Source of the DNA: Candidatus Tumulicola sp.
GTDB lineage: Bacteria > Vulcanimicrobiota > Vulcanimicrobiia > Vulcanimicrobiales > Vulcanimicrobiaceae
Assembly (NCBI GenBank): GCA_036490475.1
Contig: DASXDT010000005.1
Location: 186,001-250,000, forward strand
Direction: 5' to 3'
DNA length: 64,000 bases
Below, piece after piece: positions 1 to 9,754 of the stretch. Each line of letters begins with the position of its first letter. Position 1 is the first letter of the stretch. The position numbers and the translations under genes were made by a program. The notes below the pieces were generated by a model. That model was given only the letters and a program-made list of their open reading frames with translations. It had not been told where the DNA came from and searched no databases.

Positions 1-1
1 G

Positions 2-1150
2 ACCGTCGAAGGCGCGCCGTACCTCAAGGACGAGCATCTCGCGGTGTTCGACTGTGCGACACCGTGTGGACGCTACGGTGAGCGGTACATCCGACCGCTG
101 GCACACGTCGACATGATGGCAGCGGCTCAACCCTTCGTCAGCGGCGCAATTTCAAAAACGATAAACCTTCCGCAGAGTGCGACGATCGCCGACGTCAAGG
201 AAGCCTATCGCTATTCGTGGGAGCGAATGATCAAAGCGGTGGCACTCTACCGCGACGGATCGAAGCTATCGCAACCGCTAGCTGGTAGCTACGACCTCGG
301 CGGAAACGACGACGAAGCGTCGCCGGCTGTTGCCAACACCGATTTCGCCACGCCGATGCAAATCGCCGAGAAGATCGTGTATCGTTACATCGCCAAGCGC
401 CGGCGCATGCCGGAGCGCCGCAGCGGCTACACGCAGAAGGCGATCATCGGCGGACACAAAGTCTACCTGCGGACCGGCGAGTACGAAGGCGGACAGCTCG
501 GCGAGATCTTCATCGACATGCATAAGGAAGGCGCCGCCTTCCGATCGTTGATGAACAACTTCGCGATTGCGATTTCGCTGGGCTTACAGCACGGCGTTCC
601 GCTCGAGGAGTTCGTCGAAGCCTTTACCTTCACGCGTTTCGAGCCCAACGGTCCGGTGACGGGTCACGACCACATCAAGATGGCGACCTCGTTACTCGAC
701 TACATCTTCCGCGAGTTGGCCGTGAGTTATCTCGGCCGCTACGATCTCGCGCACGTACAACCTTCGATGCACGTCGATGCGATGGGTCCCGAACCCCACG
801 ACGAGTATCTGTCTGAGGAGGACGGCGGTACGAACGTCCGGCCGGTAGGAGTCGACGAGAAGCTGCATCCCGTCAGCTCGCACTTCCGGCCAGGACAATC
901 TACCCCGTCGGATGCCGGAATGGCAGGCGCGCACGCCGTCTCAACCGTTGTTTCCCTGACGGCTACAGGCGGCGTGCAGGCTTCCGTCGCGACGGCCACC
1001 GTAACGCTGTCGCGCACCGAAGCCGTCAACGCGTCGAAGGCCAAAGGCTACACCGGTAACGCCTGCTCCGAATGCGGACAGCTCACGATGGTACGCAACG
1101 GGGCGTGCGAGAAATGTGACTCGTGCGGATCCACGAGCGGCTGCTCGTAA
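2..1150 (+). CDS. nrdJ: Vitamin B12-dependent ribonucleotide reductase, C-terminal part (5' end outside window)
   Basis: The gene makes deoxyribonucleotides from ribonucleotides with adenosylcobalamin as radical source (class II reductase). The reading frame is open from base 2, so the N-terminal part and most catalytic barrel residues lie upstream of the window. The visible part starts with VFDCATPCG and continues through a conserved helical region. It ends in a cysteine-rich tail ([20 protein letters not shown]) typical of the zinc-ribbon-like C-terminus whose cysteine pair re-reduces the active site in class II enzymes. The stop is TAA at 1148-1150. The next gene starts 68 bases later on the same strand and looks unrelated. 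The family call is firm; the full length cannot be judged. Confidence 0.9.
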   Translation, partial: TVEGAPYLKDEHLAVFDCATPCGRYGERYIRPLAHVDMMAAAQPFVSGAISKTINLPQSATIADVKEAYRYSWERMIKAVALYRDGSKLSQPLAGSYDLGGNDDEASPAVANTDFATPMQIAEKIVYRYIAKRRRMPERRSGYTQKAIIGGHKVYLRTGEYEGGQLGEIFIDMHKEGAAFRSLMNNFAIAISLGLQHGVPLEEFVEAFTFTRFEPNGPVTGHDHIKMATSLLDYIFRELAVSYLGRYDLAHVQPSMHVDAMGPEPHDEYLSEEDGGTNVRPVGVDEKLHPVSSHFRPGQSTPSDAGMAGAHAVSTVVSLTATGGVQASVATATVTLSRTEAVNASKAKGYTGNACSECGQLTMVRNGACEKCDSCGSTSGCS

Positions 1151-1218
1151 AATGGCCTCTCGATAGCTCGCTCCTCTTGAAAGGCTCCTAGCTCGCGCTA
1201 AACAACATTGCGAGGGTT

Positions 1219-2553
1219 ATGAAGCGAACGCCGCTGCTTGCCGCAGTCCTTTGGACGCTGAGTGCTTGCAGCGGCGGTTCTTTTGTGGGCGGCGCGTCGA
1301 ATGCGGCCGAAGAGGTCGCGCACGGCCTAGGCCACGCAGTCTCGCCGATTCAACACGTCATCATCATTGTCCAAGAGAATCGAACGCCGGACAATCTTTT
1401 CCAGGGTCTGCCGGGCGCCAACATTTCGAAGACCGGATTGGATTCGGAAGGTGAAACCGTTACGCTAAAACCGGTCTCATTGGCTGCGTCGTTCGACCTC
1501 GGTCATAACCGCGCATCATTCCTGACCGATTACGACGATGGAAAGATGGACGGTTTCGATCGAAACCTTCCGGAGAAGTTTCATCTCCGACCGTTCAGCT
1601 ACGCCCCGGCTTCCGAGGTGCAACCGTACCTCGATATGGCGAGCCAATATACGTTCGCAGATAACATGTTTCAGACGCAGCAAGCCGGCAGTTTTCCGGC
1701 GCACCAATATTTGGTCAGCGGAACGTCATCGGCTCTACCGGCGACGACGTACAGCGCTGCGGATAATCCGTACGACGAACGCCAACCGACGAAAACGGCT
1801 CCGGCCGGTTGTGACGCCCCCGATTACTCGCTAGTCGCGACGTTAAGCCGGGGCAACGGAGACTCCGGAGCGGGCGTCTTTCCATGCTTCGATCGCCCGG
1901 CGTTGTCCGATCTATTGGATTCTGCGCATCTAACCTGGCGCTACTATCAGCATCTATACGGTACCGGGCTTTGGCACGCATTCGATGCAATCCAGCACGT
2001 CCGCTACGGTCCAGATTATGCGAATGTCGTTTCTCCGTCGCAAACGATATTGGCCGACATCTCGGCGGGACAGTTACCAGCAGTGTCGTGGGTCATGCCC
2101 GCGTCCGACGCGTACTCGGACCATCCGGGTAGTCGAAGCGCGAAAGGGCCGTCATGGGTCGCGGCAGTCGTGAATGCGGTCGGGGAAAGTCAATATTGGA
2201 ACTCGACGGCGGTCTTCATTACGTGGGATGACTGGGGAGGCTGGTACGATCACGTCCCGCCGAAAATGTACAACCATTTCGAACTAGGATTTCGCGTCCC
2301 ATTAGTTATCGTTTCGCCGTATGCCAAGGCCGGCTTCGTTTCGCATCGACGGCACGAGTTCGGAAGCATCCTCCGGTTTGCAGAAACCGCATTCGATCTC
2401 GGTTCGCTCGACACGACCGACAAGCGATCCGACGACCTCGCCGATGCTTTTAACTTCAAGAAACCGCCGCGCCAGTTCGTGCCGATTCAAGCGCCGCCGT
2501 TTAATCCCAGTAGCGATACGACCTCCGGTCCCGACATCGAGGATCGGGAATAG
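1219..2553 (+). CDS. Lipoprotein phosphoesterase (phospholipase C / acid phosphatase family)
   Basis: A 444-residue predicted exported lipoprotein of the phosphoesterase family PF04185 (phospholipase C and AcpA-type acid phosphatases), expected to hydrolyse phosphate esters outside the inner membrane. The signal peptide ends in a lipobox LSAC with Cys17. Family motifs are QENRTPDN at about 52-59, SDHP at 300-303 and TWDDWGGWYDH at 335-345, which carry the Asn, Asp and His residues used in catalysis and metal binding. The start is ATG with a GAGGG ribosome site just upstream. It is the most divergent of four paralogues in this window (others at 4908, 15351 and 16769). The substrate is not predictable from sequence. 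Confidence 0.88.
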   Translation: MKRTPLLAAVLWTLSACSGGSFVGGASNAAEEVAHGLGHAVSPIQHVIIIVQENRTPDNLFQGLPGANISKTGLDSEGETVTLKPVSLAASFDLGHNRASFLTDYDDGKMDGFDRNLPEKFHLRPFSYAPASEVQPYLDMASQYTFADNMFQTQQAGSFPAHQYLVSGTSSALPATTYSAADNPYDERQPTKTAPAGCDAPDYSLVATLSRGNGDSGAGVFPCFDRPALSDLLDSAHLTWRYYQHLYGTGLWHAFDAIQHVRYGPDYANVVSPSQTILADISAGQLPAVSWVMPASDAYSDHPGSRSAKGPSWVAAVVNAVGESQYWNSTAVFITWDDWGGWYDHVPPKMYNHFELGFRVPLVIVSPYAKAGFVSHRRHEFGSILRFAETAFDLGSLDTTDKRSDDLADAFNFKKPPRQFVPIQAPPFNPSSDTTSGPDIEDRE

Positions 2554-2565
2554 CCGACGTAACCC

Positions 2566-2934
2566 CTACGCCTTCGGCGGCTGCCAGAGCTCGATCGGAT
2601 TTCCTTCGGGATCGTGGAGCCGTGCGAATGCCCCGATGGAATGAACCTGTCCATCGAAGTCCACGGGAATTCCCGAGGCGCGCAACTGTTCGACCATCTT
2701 TTCCATGTCGCGCACGCGAAAGTTGATCATCCACACTTTGCTCGCGTCGCCAAAATAATCGCTCGAGTCGGGAAATGGACTGAACACCGTCTGGCCCGCC
2801 TCTTGCTCCCAAACCGTTTCGCCCTCATTCGTCGGCGCGGGTGAGATCCCAAGATGTTGCTCGTACCATTTCGTCAACGATTCCGGATCGCGCGCGCGAA
2901 AAAACAGGCCGCCAATTCCCGTAACTTTTTCCAT
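2566..2934 (-). CDS. VOC (glyoxalase/bleomycin-resistance fold) protein
   Basis: A 122-residue single-domain member of the vicinal oxygen chelate superfamily. It starts MEKVTGIGGLFFRARD, followed by the WYEQHLG helix found in the first beta-alpha-beta-beta-beta module. The second module carries FRVRDMEKMVEQLRASGI and ends with HDPEGNPIELWQ, where the Glu is a usual metal ligand position. Such proteins include glyoxalases, dioxygenases and resistance proteins, and length and motifs do not separate these. It converges on the phosphoesterase gene upstream with only 12 bases between stops. No operon partner is evident. Confidence 0.85.
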   Translation of the reverse strand: MEKVTGIGGLFFRARDPESLTKWYEQHLGISPAPTNEGETVWEQEAGQTVFSPFPDSSDYFGDASKVWMINFRVRDMEKMVEQLRASGIPVDFDGQVHSIGAFARLHDPEGNPIELWQPPKA

Positions 2935-3017
2935 GTCGCCCTTCTTCTGCTCGGCCTGCCATCACCCGCCTTGCGCCCCAGGGCGGAAAGAGCCAGTCAA
3001 GCGGCGTAGCGACCCGT

Positions 3018-3902
3018 GTGGGCCCTTCCGCCTCGCGCTTTTTCTGCATCTTAGTAGCGCTCGTCACGAGCGGCTGCAACCTGGATGTCACCCAAACGAT
3101 CGACGCGACGTCACCGAATCGCGAAACGATCACCTATCAAGAAACGTTCGACGACGAGGCGTACTCGCACGCGCCGGATCTCGGCGCTCCGGCCGCGTTC
3201 GGCCTCACTTCCGCGAAAGCTGACGGATGGAGCGTCACACACACGGACGCTCCGGATAAACACATCCTCACGTTCACCAAATCGATGGCTCCCAACGACG
3301 CGCCCGCGCAACTAACGAAAGTCGCTACTGACGCCACCGCCGAAGCCTCAAAAGGCGGCGGCTTTTTGCTCGGGCCGACGGCGTTCATCGGATTGCCGCT
3401 CGTGCGAGCCGGCGCAAACGGCCCGATTCTGCGGTCGGTTCCAGCGCTGCTCCGGCCATCGGAATCTATCCCCTTAACCACGAAACCCGACCCTGCATTT
3501 CAACTCGCAAATGCGCGCGTCAACGCCGCTGCCGTGAACACCATCGTAACGGTTGCCGTCATCGTGCGAGACGCGAGCGGCGAACATCGCCTGCCCCTTG
3601 ACTTCGCACATGCCGTGACGGTACCGAGCGCGCTGCGCATCTATGCCGGCCATCTTTGGCGCCTGTCGAGTATCCTCGCGACGTGGCAAGCCGTCGGCGA
3701 CTACGGCCTCTTCGATTACGAGCATTCCGCACCACCGCTGTGCAGCGCGCAACCGCAATATCGCAAGTCACGAATGTTCGGGGCCGGCGTGTACGCCGAA
3801 GGCGCGCGGATGCCCCCAGACCTCATGCGCAACGCCTTTACGCTCGCCGACGAATGGTTGAGTACACACCCGGTGCAATGCACGCCATCGCAGCCCTCGT
3901 AA
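3018..3902 (+). CDS. Predicted lipoprotein of unknown function
   Basis: A 294-residue protein starting at a GTG. Its short signal peptide ends in VTSGC, a good lipobox, so the mature protein should begin CNLDVTQTID. The early part (CNLDV, then a beta-rich stretch with GWSVTHTD) loosely resembles LppM/DUF3153-type lipoproteins, but this is weak. The C-terminal third has two cysteines (PLCSAQPQY and HPVQCTPSQPS). No catalytic motif was recognised. The 3' end overlaps the next gene (start 3878) by 25 bases, so the two are probably co-expressed and may act together in the envelope. The GTG start lacks a strong ribosome site and is the least certain part. Confidence 0.6.
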   Translation: MGPSASRFFCILVALVTSGCNLDVTQTIDATSPNRETITYQETFDDEAYSHAPDLGAPAAFGLTSAKADGWSVTHTDAPDKHILTFTKSMAPNDAPAQLTKVATDATAEASKGGGFLLGPTAFIGLPLVRAGANGPILRSVPALLRPSESIPLTTKPDPAFQLANARVNAAAVNTIVTVAVIVRDASGEHRLPLDFAHAVTVPSALRIYAGHLWRLSSILATWQAVGDYGLFDYEHSAPPLCSAQPQYRKSRMFGAGVYAEGARMPPDLMRNAFTLADEWLSTHPVQCTPSQPS

Positions 3903-4897
3903 CGCTCGTAGGCGTGCTTGCAACCGCCGCGCCGACATCGGCGAGCGAAACTGTTGCGCCGCACATTCTCGAGCACTTCGTCGATCAACAGTTCGTACCG
4001 CCATTGCGCTCGTACGACCAGCACTTGACGATCGGCGATGCTCGATGCCCGCGTGGGCTCGACCGGCGCGCAGCGCAAAAAGTATACTGCACCATAACCG
4101 TCGACGGCGTTCCGGTCTCCGTCGGCGTTATCTCGAATGACGCCTCGCATCTGGCCTTGGTGCAGTCATCATTTTTCGATTTTCTAGGGGTCGCGAGCCT
4201 CGAAAAGACGGAGTTGCTCGAACAATGCGATGTAACAGCGAGCGATGTGCGTTGTCCTGGTCCACGCTTTCGCAATCTTGACGTCGGCGCTACCGTATCG
4301 TGTTACGCCGACGGTTCCTTTGGCCGCAAGCCGCTCAGCCTGACCGTCTACGCGAACGGCGTAATCTACATGCAAAAACCGGCCGGATCGCTCGCTCCCG
4401 CGTGGATGAGGTCCGCAATCGACGCGCACGCTGCCGGCAAACGAACGATCGTCGATGGTCCCACGCTCGCGCTGTGGCAGCAACAGGCCAATGAAGCGGC
4501 CTTAGCAGCCCGGCATCAAGCCGGGAGCATCAGCGTGCAATGCCCGCCAACGGTCGACCTCAGCGGCTCAAAGCACGCGATCTGCAGGTACCGGTTTCAC
4601 GGATCCTCGATAAGGCTCGACGTACATATCGATCCGGTTCGCGGAGTCTCCAGCATCCCACTCGACGCGATCCTCGATTGGGATAAGCTCGAGAGGACCG
4701 CGCGCGAATCGATCGATTCTAGCCTGCGTGCTAACGGCCGGACTCCCGATGCGTCGGTTCGTTGCGACCGGACTGCGCTCGTGGCGACACCACCGGCAAT
4801 CTTCTACTGCAGCATCGTCGCCGGCGGGAAGAGTTATAAGGCCCAGGTCACGCTCAAAGACGGCCTCGGCAACGCACAATTCACGATCGTACCGTAG
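3878..4897 (+). CDS. Exported protein with four tandem DUF4333-like cysteine-pair repeats
   Basis: A 339-residue exported protein. The chosen ATG at 3878 gives a clean signal peptide (MHAIAALVTLVGVLATAAPT, probably cut after ATAAPTSAS). The longer open frame upstream is arginine-rich and antisense-like, so it was rejected. The mature part holds four repeats of about 50-90 residues. Each has a Cys-Pro or Cys near its start (DARCPRG, DVRCPGP, SVQCPPT, SVRCDRT) and a second Cys 15-20 residues later (VYCTI, VSCYA, AICRY, FYCSI), followed by a beta-strand pair. This pattern matches DUF4333-type domains, with one likely disulfide per repeat. It overlaps the upstream lipoprotein gene by 25 bases. 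Function unknown. Confidence 0.65.
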   Translation: MHAIAALVTLVGVLATAAPTSASETVAPHILEHFVDQQFVPPLRSYDQHLTIGDARCPRGLDRRAAQKVYCTITVDGVPVSVGVISNDASHLALVQSSFFDFLGVASLEKTELLEQCDVTASDVRCPGPRFRNLDVGATVSCYADGSFGRKPLSLTVYANGVIYMQKPAGSLAPAWMRSAIDAHAAGKRTIVDGPTLALWQQQANEAALAARHQAGSISVQCPPTVDLSGSKHAICRYRFHGSSIRLDVHIDPVRGVSSIPLDAILDWDKLERTARESIDSSLRANGRTPDASVRCDRTALVATPPAIFYCSIVAGGKSYKAQVTLKDGLGNAQFTIVP

Positions 4898-4907
4898 CGC
4901 TGCGAAG

Positions 4908-6317
4908 TTACTCGTCGTCCATCGGCTGGTTGTCTATGTGATGGCTATGCTCGATAAAGTAGTCTTTCTTGAGGTCCGACTGGATCGTCGTAAATTTGCG
5001 CGGCTTTTGCGTGAAGTTGAACATGTCGACCATCGATGTCGAACGCGCATCGGTGGTATTCATTGACGGTAAGCCGAAGTTCTGCTCCACGAATTTGAGG
5101 ATGCTGCCGAACTCGTATTGCGTGTGCGTGACCTCGCCCTTCGGAACGTACGGCGAGATGACCAGCATCGGAACGCGGAAACCGAGACCGCCCATATTGT
5201 CGAACAGCGGCGGCGGCTCGTGATCGAAGAACCCGCCGAAATCGTCCCACGTGACGATCACGGCAGTCGAGTTCCAATCGTTGCTTTGACCGATCGCGTT
5301 CACGACCGATGCAACCCACGACGGGCCGGTGTCTGCCTTGCCCTTACCCCAGGGGTGATCCGAAGCGTACGTCTCGGGAACGATCCACGAAACCGCCGGC
5401 AACGTGTTATTCGTGATGTCGTTAAAGATATTCGTCTCCGGCCACGAAACGTTGGAGCCCCACTCGTTCGGGTCGCTATACACGTTTTTGATTGCGGCAA
5501 ACGCGTTCCATAGCGCTCCGGCGCTACCCGGCGCGTACGTGGGCGTATAGTACTTCCACGAGATACCGGCCGTATCGAGCAAATCGCGCATAGTTTTCGT
5601 CGGGAACGTCAGGCATGGAAACGGACCCTTCTTCGGCTCGTATTTACCGGCCGTCGTTAGGAGCGACGTGTACGTGCCGGCCGGAGCCCCGCAACCCCAA
5701 TCCGTAAAATTGGACGGATAGTCGATCAGCGTCGACGAGCTCTTAATCTGGCTCCCACCGGCGACCAGATCGAGATGGGCGGTGAAACTGCCGCTGCCTT
5801 GCGTCGTGAACAGATGATCGCTCAGGCCATATTGCTTGGCCATCGTCCAGTACGGTTGAATGTCAGCCGGGTTGACGTACATGTAGGCGTAATTGTGGGA
5901 TGGGTTGTTACCGTCAACGCCGATGAAGTTAAAGCCGTCCATATCGCACGAGGTTTTCGGATATTTGTCGTTACCGTCGCACGCGAGATTGTACGCCACC
6001 GAATTATGATTCAAATCTTCCTCGCCCGCTAAATCGCGCATCACGAGGTTGATCGGCGTCTTGACGTATTTCTTACCAACCGGCTTCAAGTAGTATCCCG
6101 ACGTCGCGCCATCGGCTCCCGGGTACGTTGCGAATAAATTGTCGAACGTCCGGTTCTCTTGAACGATGATAACGACGTGTTTGATATACTGGCCGCTCGT
6201 CGCATTCATCGACTGGGGACCGGAAGGTGCGAACGAAGACTCTCCGCTGCCCGGCTGAGAGCAGGCGCTCAGCGCGGCGATCGTGCCGGCAATAACGAAT
6301 GGTCGCAAACGCAACAT
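4908..6317 (-). CDS. Lipoprotein phosphoesterase (phospholipase C / acid phosphatase family)
   Basis: A 469-residue exported phosphoesterase of family PF04185. The ATG at 6317 places the lipobox LSAC (Cys19) in a normal signal peptide and has GGAGG 13 bases upstream; a start 60 bases earlier would add a non-signal-like tail. Motifs are QENRTFDN at about 53-60, SDHPWG in the C-terminal half, [15 protein letters not shown] and SPYVPKG. It shares the [12 protein letters not shown] and GSGSFTAH stretches with the two tandem paralogues at 15351 and 16769, so these three form a closer group than the copy at 1219. It is convergent with the DUF4333-like gene, 10 bases apart, and lies downstream of argD with 83 bases between. 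Confidence 0.88.
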   Translation of the reverse strand: MLRLRPFVIAGTIAALSACSQPGSGESSFAPSGPQSMNATSGQYIKHVVIIVQENRTFDNLFATYPGADGATSGYYLKPVGKKYVKTPINLVMRDLAGEEDLNHNSVAYNLACDGNDKYPKTSCDMDGFNFIGVDGNNPSHNYAYMYVNPADIQPYWTMAKQYGLSDHLFTTQGSGSFTAHLDLVAGGSQIKSSSTLIDYPSNFTDWGCGAPAGTYTSLLTTAGKYEPKKGPFPCLTFPTKTMRDLLDTAGISWKYYTPTYAPGSAGALWNAFAAIKNVYSDPNEWGSNVSWPETNIFNDITNNTLPAVSWIVPETYASDHPWGKGKADTGPSWVASVVNAIGQSNDWNSTAVIVTWDDFGGFFDHEPPPLFDNMGGLGFRVPMLVISPYVPKGEVTHTQYEFGSILKFVEQNFGLPSMNTTDARSTSMVDMFNFTQKPRKFTTIQSDLKKDYFIEHSHHIDNQPMDDE

Positions 6318-6400
6318 ACGAGTGAACGTTCCTCCGGGCAAAGTCTCGTTGCGCTTAGTCGCTCGCTGTTGCGGCACCTCCCTTCTACGAATTAAGCAAC

Positions 6401-7591
6401 CTACGTCAGTGAAGCGACGGCGTCTTCGAGTATTGATAATCCACGCTCGACGTTTGCGCTCGATACGATTAGCGGCGGTGCGACGCGGATCGTGTTGCCG
6501 CCGGCGGTGCCGATCAGCAATCCAAGTTCGCGCGCTCGCGTCACGACATCGCTCGCTACAAACGGTCCTCGGACGTCGACTCCAAGCAGTAAACCAACTC
6601 CGCGAACTTCGCCCAGCAAGCGAGCGTTACGCAGCGCGATAGCTTCGAGTCCGGCGCGCAGCTGATGCGACCGCTGGGTAACGGCGTTCTCGAGCGCGAG
6701 TTCGTCGCGTACGCGCAGATGGGCCAACGCCGCTGCGCACGGAATCGGCGAGCCGCCGAACGTCGAACCGTGGTCGCCCGGAGCGAATCCCGCGGCCGCA
6801 CGACCGCTCGCCAAAACCGCGCCGATTGGGAGCCCATTGGCCAGAGCTTTTGCCATCGTCACGACGTCGGGCACGACGCCGAAATGTTGAAACGCAAACG
6901 TCGGTCCGATCCGTCCCATGCCGCATTGCACTTCGTCGAATATCAATAACGCGCCGCGTTCGTCACACAGGTGGCGTGCGCGTTCTAAGAATGTACGGTT
7001 CGCGACGTGCACGCCGCTCTCGCCTTGCACCGGCTCGACGATGAATGCTGCGACCGAAGCGTCGATCGCGCTATCTAGCGCGTCGACGTCGTTAAACGGC
7101 GTAAACGCAAAACCACCCGGCAACGGGTCGAACCCTTCGCGGTACGCCGCGTTGGCGGTTGCCGCCAGCGCGCCCATCGTGCGTCCGTGGAAGGATCCCG
7201 TACAGGCTAGGATGGTGCGCCGCTTCGGTTCGCCGTTGCGGAAGGCGCGCTTGCGCGCGAGTTTGATGGCCGCTTCGTTGGCCTCGGTCCCCGAGTTGCA
7301 AAAGAACGCGCCCGATAGGCCCGATCGCCGCACCAACTCGCGTGCTAGCGTGCCGGCCGGCTCGTGGTGGTACAGGTTGCTGGCATGCACCAGCCGCCGC
7401 GCTTGCTCCGAAACCGCGTCCGCGATCGCCGGATGCGCGTGACCCAGCGCGCACACCGCGATACCCGCCAAGAGATCGAGATACCGGCGTCCGGTATCGT
7501 CGATCAACTCACAGCCTTCGCCCGCAACGAACGTCACCGGCGCGCGATTGTAAGTCAGCAGCAACGCCGCCGGCTGGGTGGCGGCCGTCAC
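6401..7591 (-). CDS. argD: Acetylornithine aminotransferase
   Basis: Converts N-acetylglutamate semialdehyde and glutamate to N-acetylornithine with pyridoxal phosphate, in the cytoplasmic arginine pathway. The 396-residue length is normal. Visible class III aminotransferase features are the phosphate-binding CNSGTEANE (about 98-106), [13 protein letters not shown], the cofactor aspartate in [10 protein letters not shown] (Asp219) and the Schiff-base lysine in TMAKALANG (Lys248). Its ATG overlaps the argJ stop as ATGA, so it is the last gene of the argF-R-G-H-C-J-D operon. Some family members also act on ornithine or succinyl-diaminopimelate, but the context makes arginine synthesis the main role. 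Confidence 0.95.
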   Translation of the reverse strand: MTAATQPAALLLTYNRAPVTFVAGEGCELIDDTGRRYLDLLAGIAVCALGHAHPAIADAVSEQARRLVHASNLYHHEPAGTLARELVRRSGLSGAFFCNSGTEANEAAIKLARKRAFRNGEPKRRTILACTGSFHGRTMGALAATANAAYREGFDPLPGGFAFTPFNDVDALDSAIDASVAAFIVEPVQGESGVHVANRTFLERARHLCDERGALLIFDEVQCGMGRIGPTFAFQHFGVVPDVVTMAKALANGLPIGAVLASGRAAAGFAPGDHGSTFGGSPIPCAAALAHLRVRDELALENAVTQRSHQLRAGLEAIALRNARLLGEVRGVGLLLGVDVRGPFVASDVVTRARELGLLIGTAGGNTIRVAPPLIVSSANVERGLSILEDAVASLT

Positions 7592-8811
7592 GTGCGGTAG
7601 CTCGCATTAATCCGCACGTAGTCGCGCGAGAGATCGCAACCCCATGCCGTCGCGCTCGCAGAGCCGAGGCCGAGCTGCAGTTCGATATAAATGTTGGCGA
7701 GTTCCAGCTCGCGCCGGGCGTGCTCTTCCGACAGCGCTTCGGCCGCGCCGGCCGTCACCCACGCGCGCCCGTTCAGCGACAGCGACCAACTGCCCGGAAC
7801 CAATCCGGCCCGCGCAGATCCGGCCGACGAGATAATTCGTCCCCAGTTTGGATCTTCACCGTACAGCGCCGTCTTCACGAGATTGCTGTTGACAACCGCG
7901 CGCGCGATCGAGCGTGCCTGCGCGCCGTCGATGGCGCCCGTCACGCGCATCTCGAGCTTCTTCGTGGCACCCTCGCCATCCGCGACCATGGCTTGCGCCA
8001 AGTCGAGGCACACGCGCCGTAACGCTTCACGCACGACGTGCGGCGCGGCGTTGCCGCCGTCCGGCGCGAACGCATACACCGCATCGTTGGTCGACATGTC
8101 GCCGTCGACCGAAATCATGTTGAAGCTCTCGTCGACGCTCTCCGACAACGCCGCCTGAAGTGCGCCCCGATCCAGCGGGAAGTCGCTCGCGATAAACGCG
8201 AGCATCGTCGCCATATTGGGAGCGATCATCCCGGAGCCTTTGGCGATCCCGCCGATCGCGTACCGGCGCTCCTCGTGATAGAACGTGTAGGCCGAAAGCT
8301 TCGGTACCCGATCGGTGGTCATGATCGCTTCGGCAGCATCGTTGGCGGCCTTGCCGCCGCCCTCCAACTGCTGCGCGGCCCGATCGAGCCCCTCGAGCAA
8401 GACCTCCATCGGCAGCGGCACCCCGATCACCCCGGTCGATGCGACGATCACTTGCGATGGGCGCACGTCGAGTAAGCGCGCGACGCGACCGGCCGTCACG
8501 GCCGCGTCGGCCATGCCCGCGTCGCCGGTGCAGGCGTTCGCGCAGCCCGAGTTGCACGCCAACGCTCGCATCGGTACGCACGCCTCGAGATGCGCCCTAC
8601 TCAGCAACACCGGAGCCGCCTTTTCATCGTTGGTCGTGATCACCGACGCGCACGCTTGCGGCTGCTCGAATGCGATCAGCGCGAGATCGCGCTTGCGCGG
8701 CTTGATGCCGGCGTGCACGCCCGCCAGCAACACGCCCGGAACGGCGCCCAGCCCTCCGCGCTGCGCGATCAGCCGCAGGGATTCGTCAACAGAGTACGGT
8801 GCGAGCGTCAA
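7588..8811 (-). CDS. argJ: Glutamate N-acetyltransferase / amino-acid acetyltransferase
   Basis: Transfers acetyl from acetylornithine to glutamate, recycling acetyl in the cyclic arginine pathway; bifunctional members also use acetyl-CoA. The protein cleaves itself before a conserved threonine, seen here in APNMATMLAF (Thr at about 202). I chose the TTG at 8811: it has GGAGG 9 bases upstream and gives a 407-residue protein of usual size, MTLAPYSVDES onward. The frame stays open to 8928, but that region is coding sequence of argC in another frame. The start overlaps the end of argC by about 25 bases. No argA was seen in the window, in line with a bifunctional ArgJ. Confidence 0.93.
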   Translation of the reverse strand: MTLAPYSVDESLRLIAQRGGLGAVPGVLLAGVHAGIKPRKRDLALIAFEQPQACASVITTNDEKAAPVLLSRAHLEACVPMRALACNSGCANACTGDAGMADAAVTAGRVARLLDVRPSQVIVASTGVIGVPLPMEVLLEGLDRAAQQLEGGGKAANDAAEAIMTTDRVPKLSAYTFYHEERRYAIGGIAKGSGMIAPNMATMLAFIASDFPLDRGALQAALSESVDESFNMISVDGDMSTNDAVYAFAPDGGNAAPHVVREALRRVCLDLAQAMVADGEGATKKLEMRVTGAIDGAQARSIARAVVNSNLVKTALYGEDPNWGRIISSAGSARAGLVPGSWSLSLNGRAWVTAGAAEALSEEHARRELELANIYIELQLGLGSASATAWGCDLSRDYVRINASYRT

Positions 8812-9754
8812 GACCGGTTGCCTCCGAAAAGCCGAGCATAATGTTGAGATTTTGCACGGCTTGTCCGGCCGCGCCCTTACCGAGATTGTCGATGGCGCAA
8901 ACCGCCCGCACGACGTTCTCGCAAACATCGACGTGCAGTTCCGCCTCGTTCGTGCCGACGACCGATGGAACGCTCGGTACGCGCCCGCCCGAAACGAACC
9001 TTACGAACGCGCTGCCGCTGTAGGCGCGCACGTACGTGTCCCGCACGAGCTCGCGATCGACGGTGCCGTCGAAGATGGCATACGCATCGACCAGCATGCC
9101 GCGCACGATCGGCACAACGTGCGGCGTAAACACGACCGAAGCATCGATGCCCGCGAGGGCCAGCGTACGCTCGATTTCCGGTTGATGCCGGTGGCCGTCT
9201 AAACCGTACGGTCGAACGTCGCCGCTTACTTCGGCGAACAACGTGTCCACGCGCGGCGTCCGGCCGGCGCCGCTCACGCCGCTCTTCGCGTCGATCACCA
9301 CGGTGTGCGGCCGTCCCGCCGACGCCAACGGCAACAATGCGAGGGCTGCTGCCGTCGGATAACACCCCGGGTTCGCAACGACCGCCGCGCTCGCGATTCG
9401 CGCGCGATTCCATTCCGAAAGTCCGTAGACGGCCGAGGAGTCGAAACGATAATCCGATGACAAGTCGATGACCCGCGCGTTGCGTTCCAGCAACGCCGGC
9501 ACCAGCGCGCGCGCATCGCCCGAATTGCCGGCCGTGACGACGATGTCGCCGGGGCGAAGCTGTTCGAGCACGCTGCCGGGCGCATCGAAGCGCAACGAAC
9601 TGTTACGCAATGCCGAGAAATGGTCGCCCGCCGCTTCGCGCGCATGCGTGCGGCTCTCGAGCACGCCGAGTTCGAGCGCCGGATGCCGGCTGAGAATACG
9701 AATGACTTCGGCCGCCGCGTATCCACTCGCGCCCCACACGTGAACGCGGGTCAC
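8786..9754 (-). CDS. argC: N-acetyl-gamma-glutamyl-phosphate reductase
   Basis: Reduces N-acetylglutamyl phosphate to the semialdehyde with NADPH, the third arginine step. The 322-residue protein has an N-terminal nucleotide-binding stretch VWGASGYAAAEV (about 6-17, with Ala where many members have Gly) and the active-site cysteine in ANPGCYPTA (Cys131). The C-terminal part has the histidine-rich DGHRHQPEIE segment typical of the family. The ATG overlaps the argH stop as ATGA. The 3' end runs under the TTG start of argJ, so translation of both is coupled. Confidence 0.95.
   Translation of the reverse strand: MTRVHVWGASGYAAAEVIRILSRHPALELGVLESRTHAREAAGDHFSALRNSSLRFDAPGSVLEQLRPGDIVVTAGNSGDARALVPALLERNARVIDLSSDYRFDSSAVYGLSEWNRARIASAAVVANPGCYPTAAALALLPLASAGRPHTVVIDAKSGVSGAGRTPRVDTLFAEVSGDVRPYGLDGHRHQPEIERTLALAGIDASVVFTPHVVPIVRGMLVDAYAIFDGTVDRELVRDTYVRAYSGSAFVRFVSGGRVPSVPSVVGTNEAELHVDVCENVVRAVCAIDNLGKGAAGQAVQNLNIMLGFSEATGLDARTVLC

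Noticed and set aside
3656..3877. N-terminal extension of the DUF4333-like protein
   Set aside because: Arginine-rich and out of phase with the upstream lipoprotein; a clear signal peptide starts at 3878.
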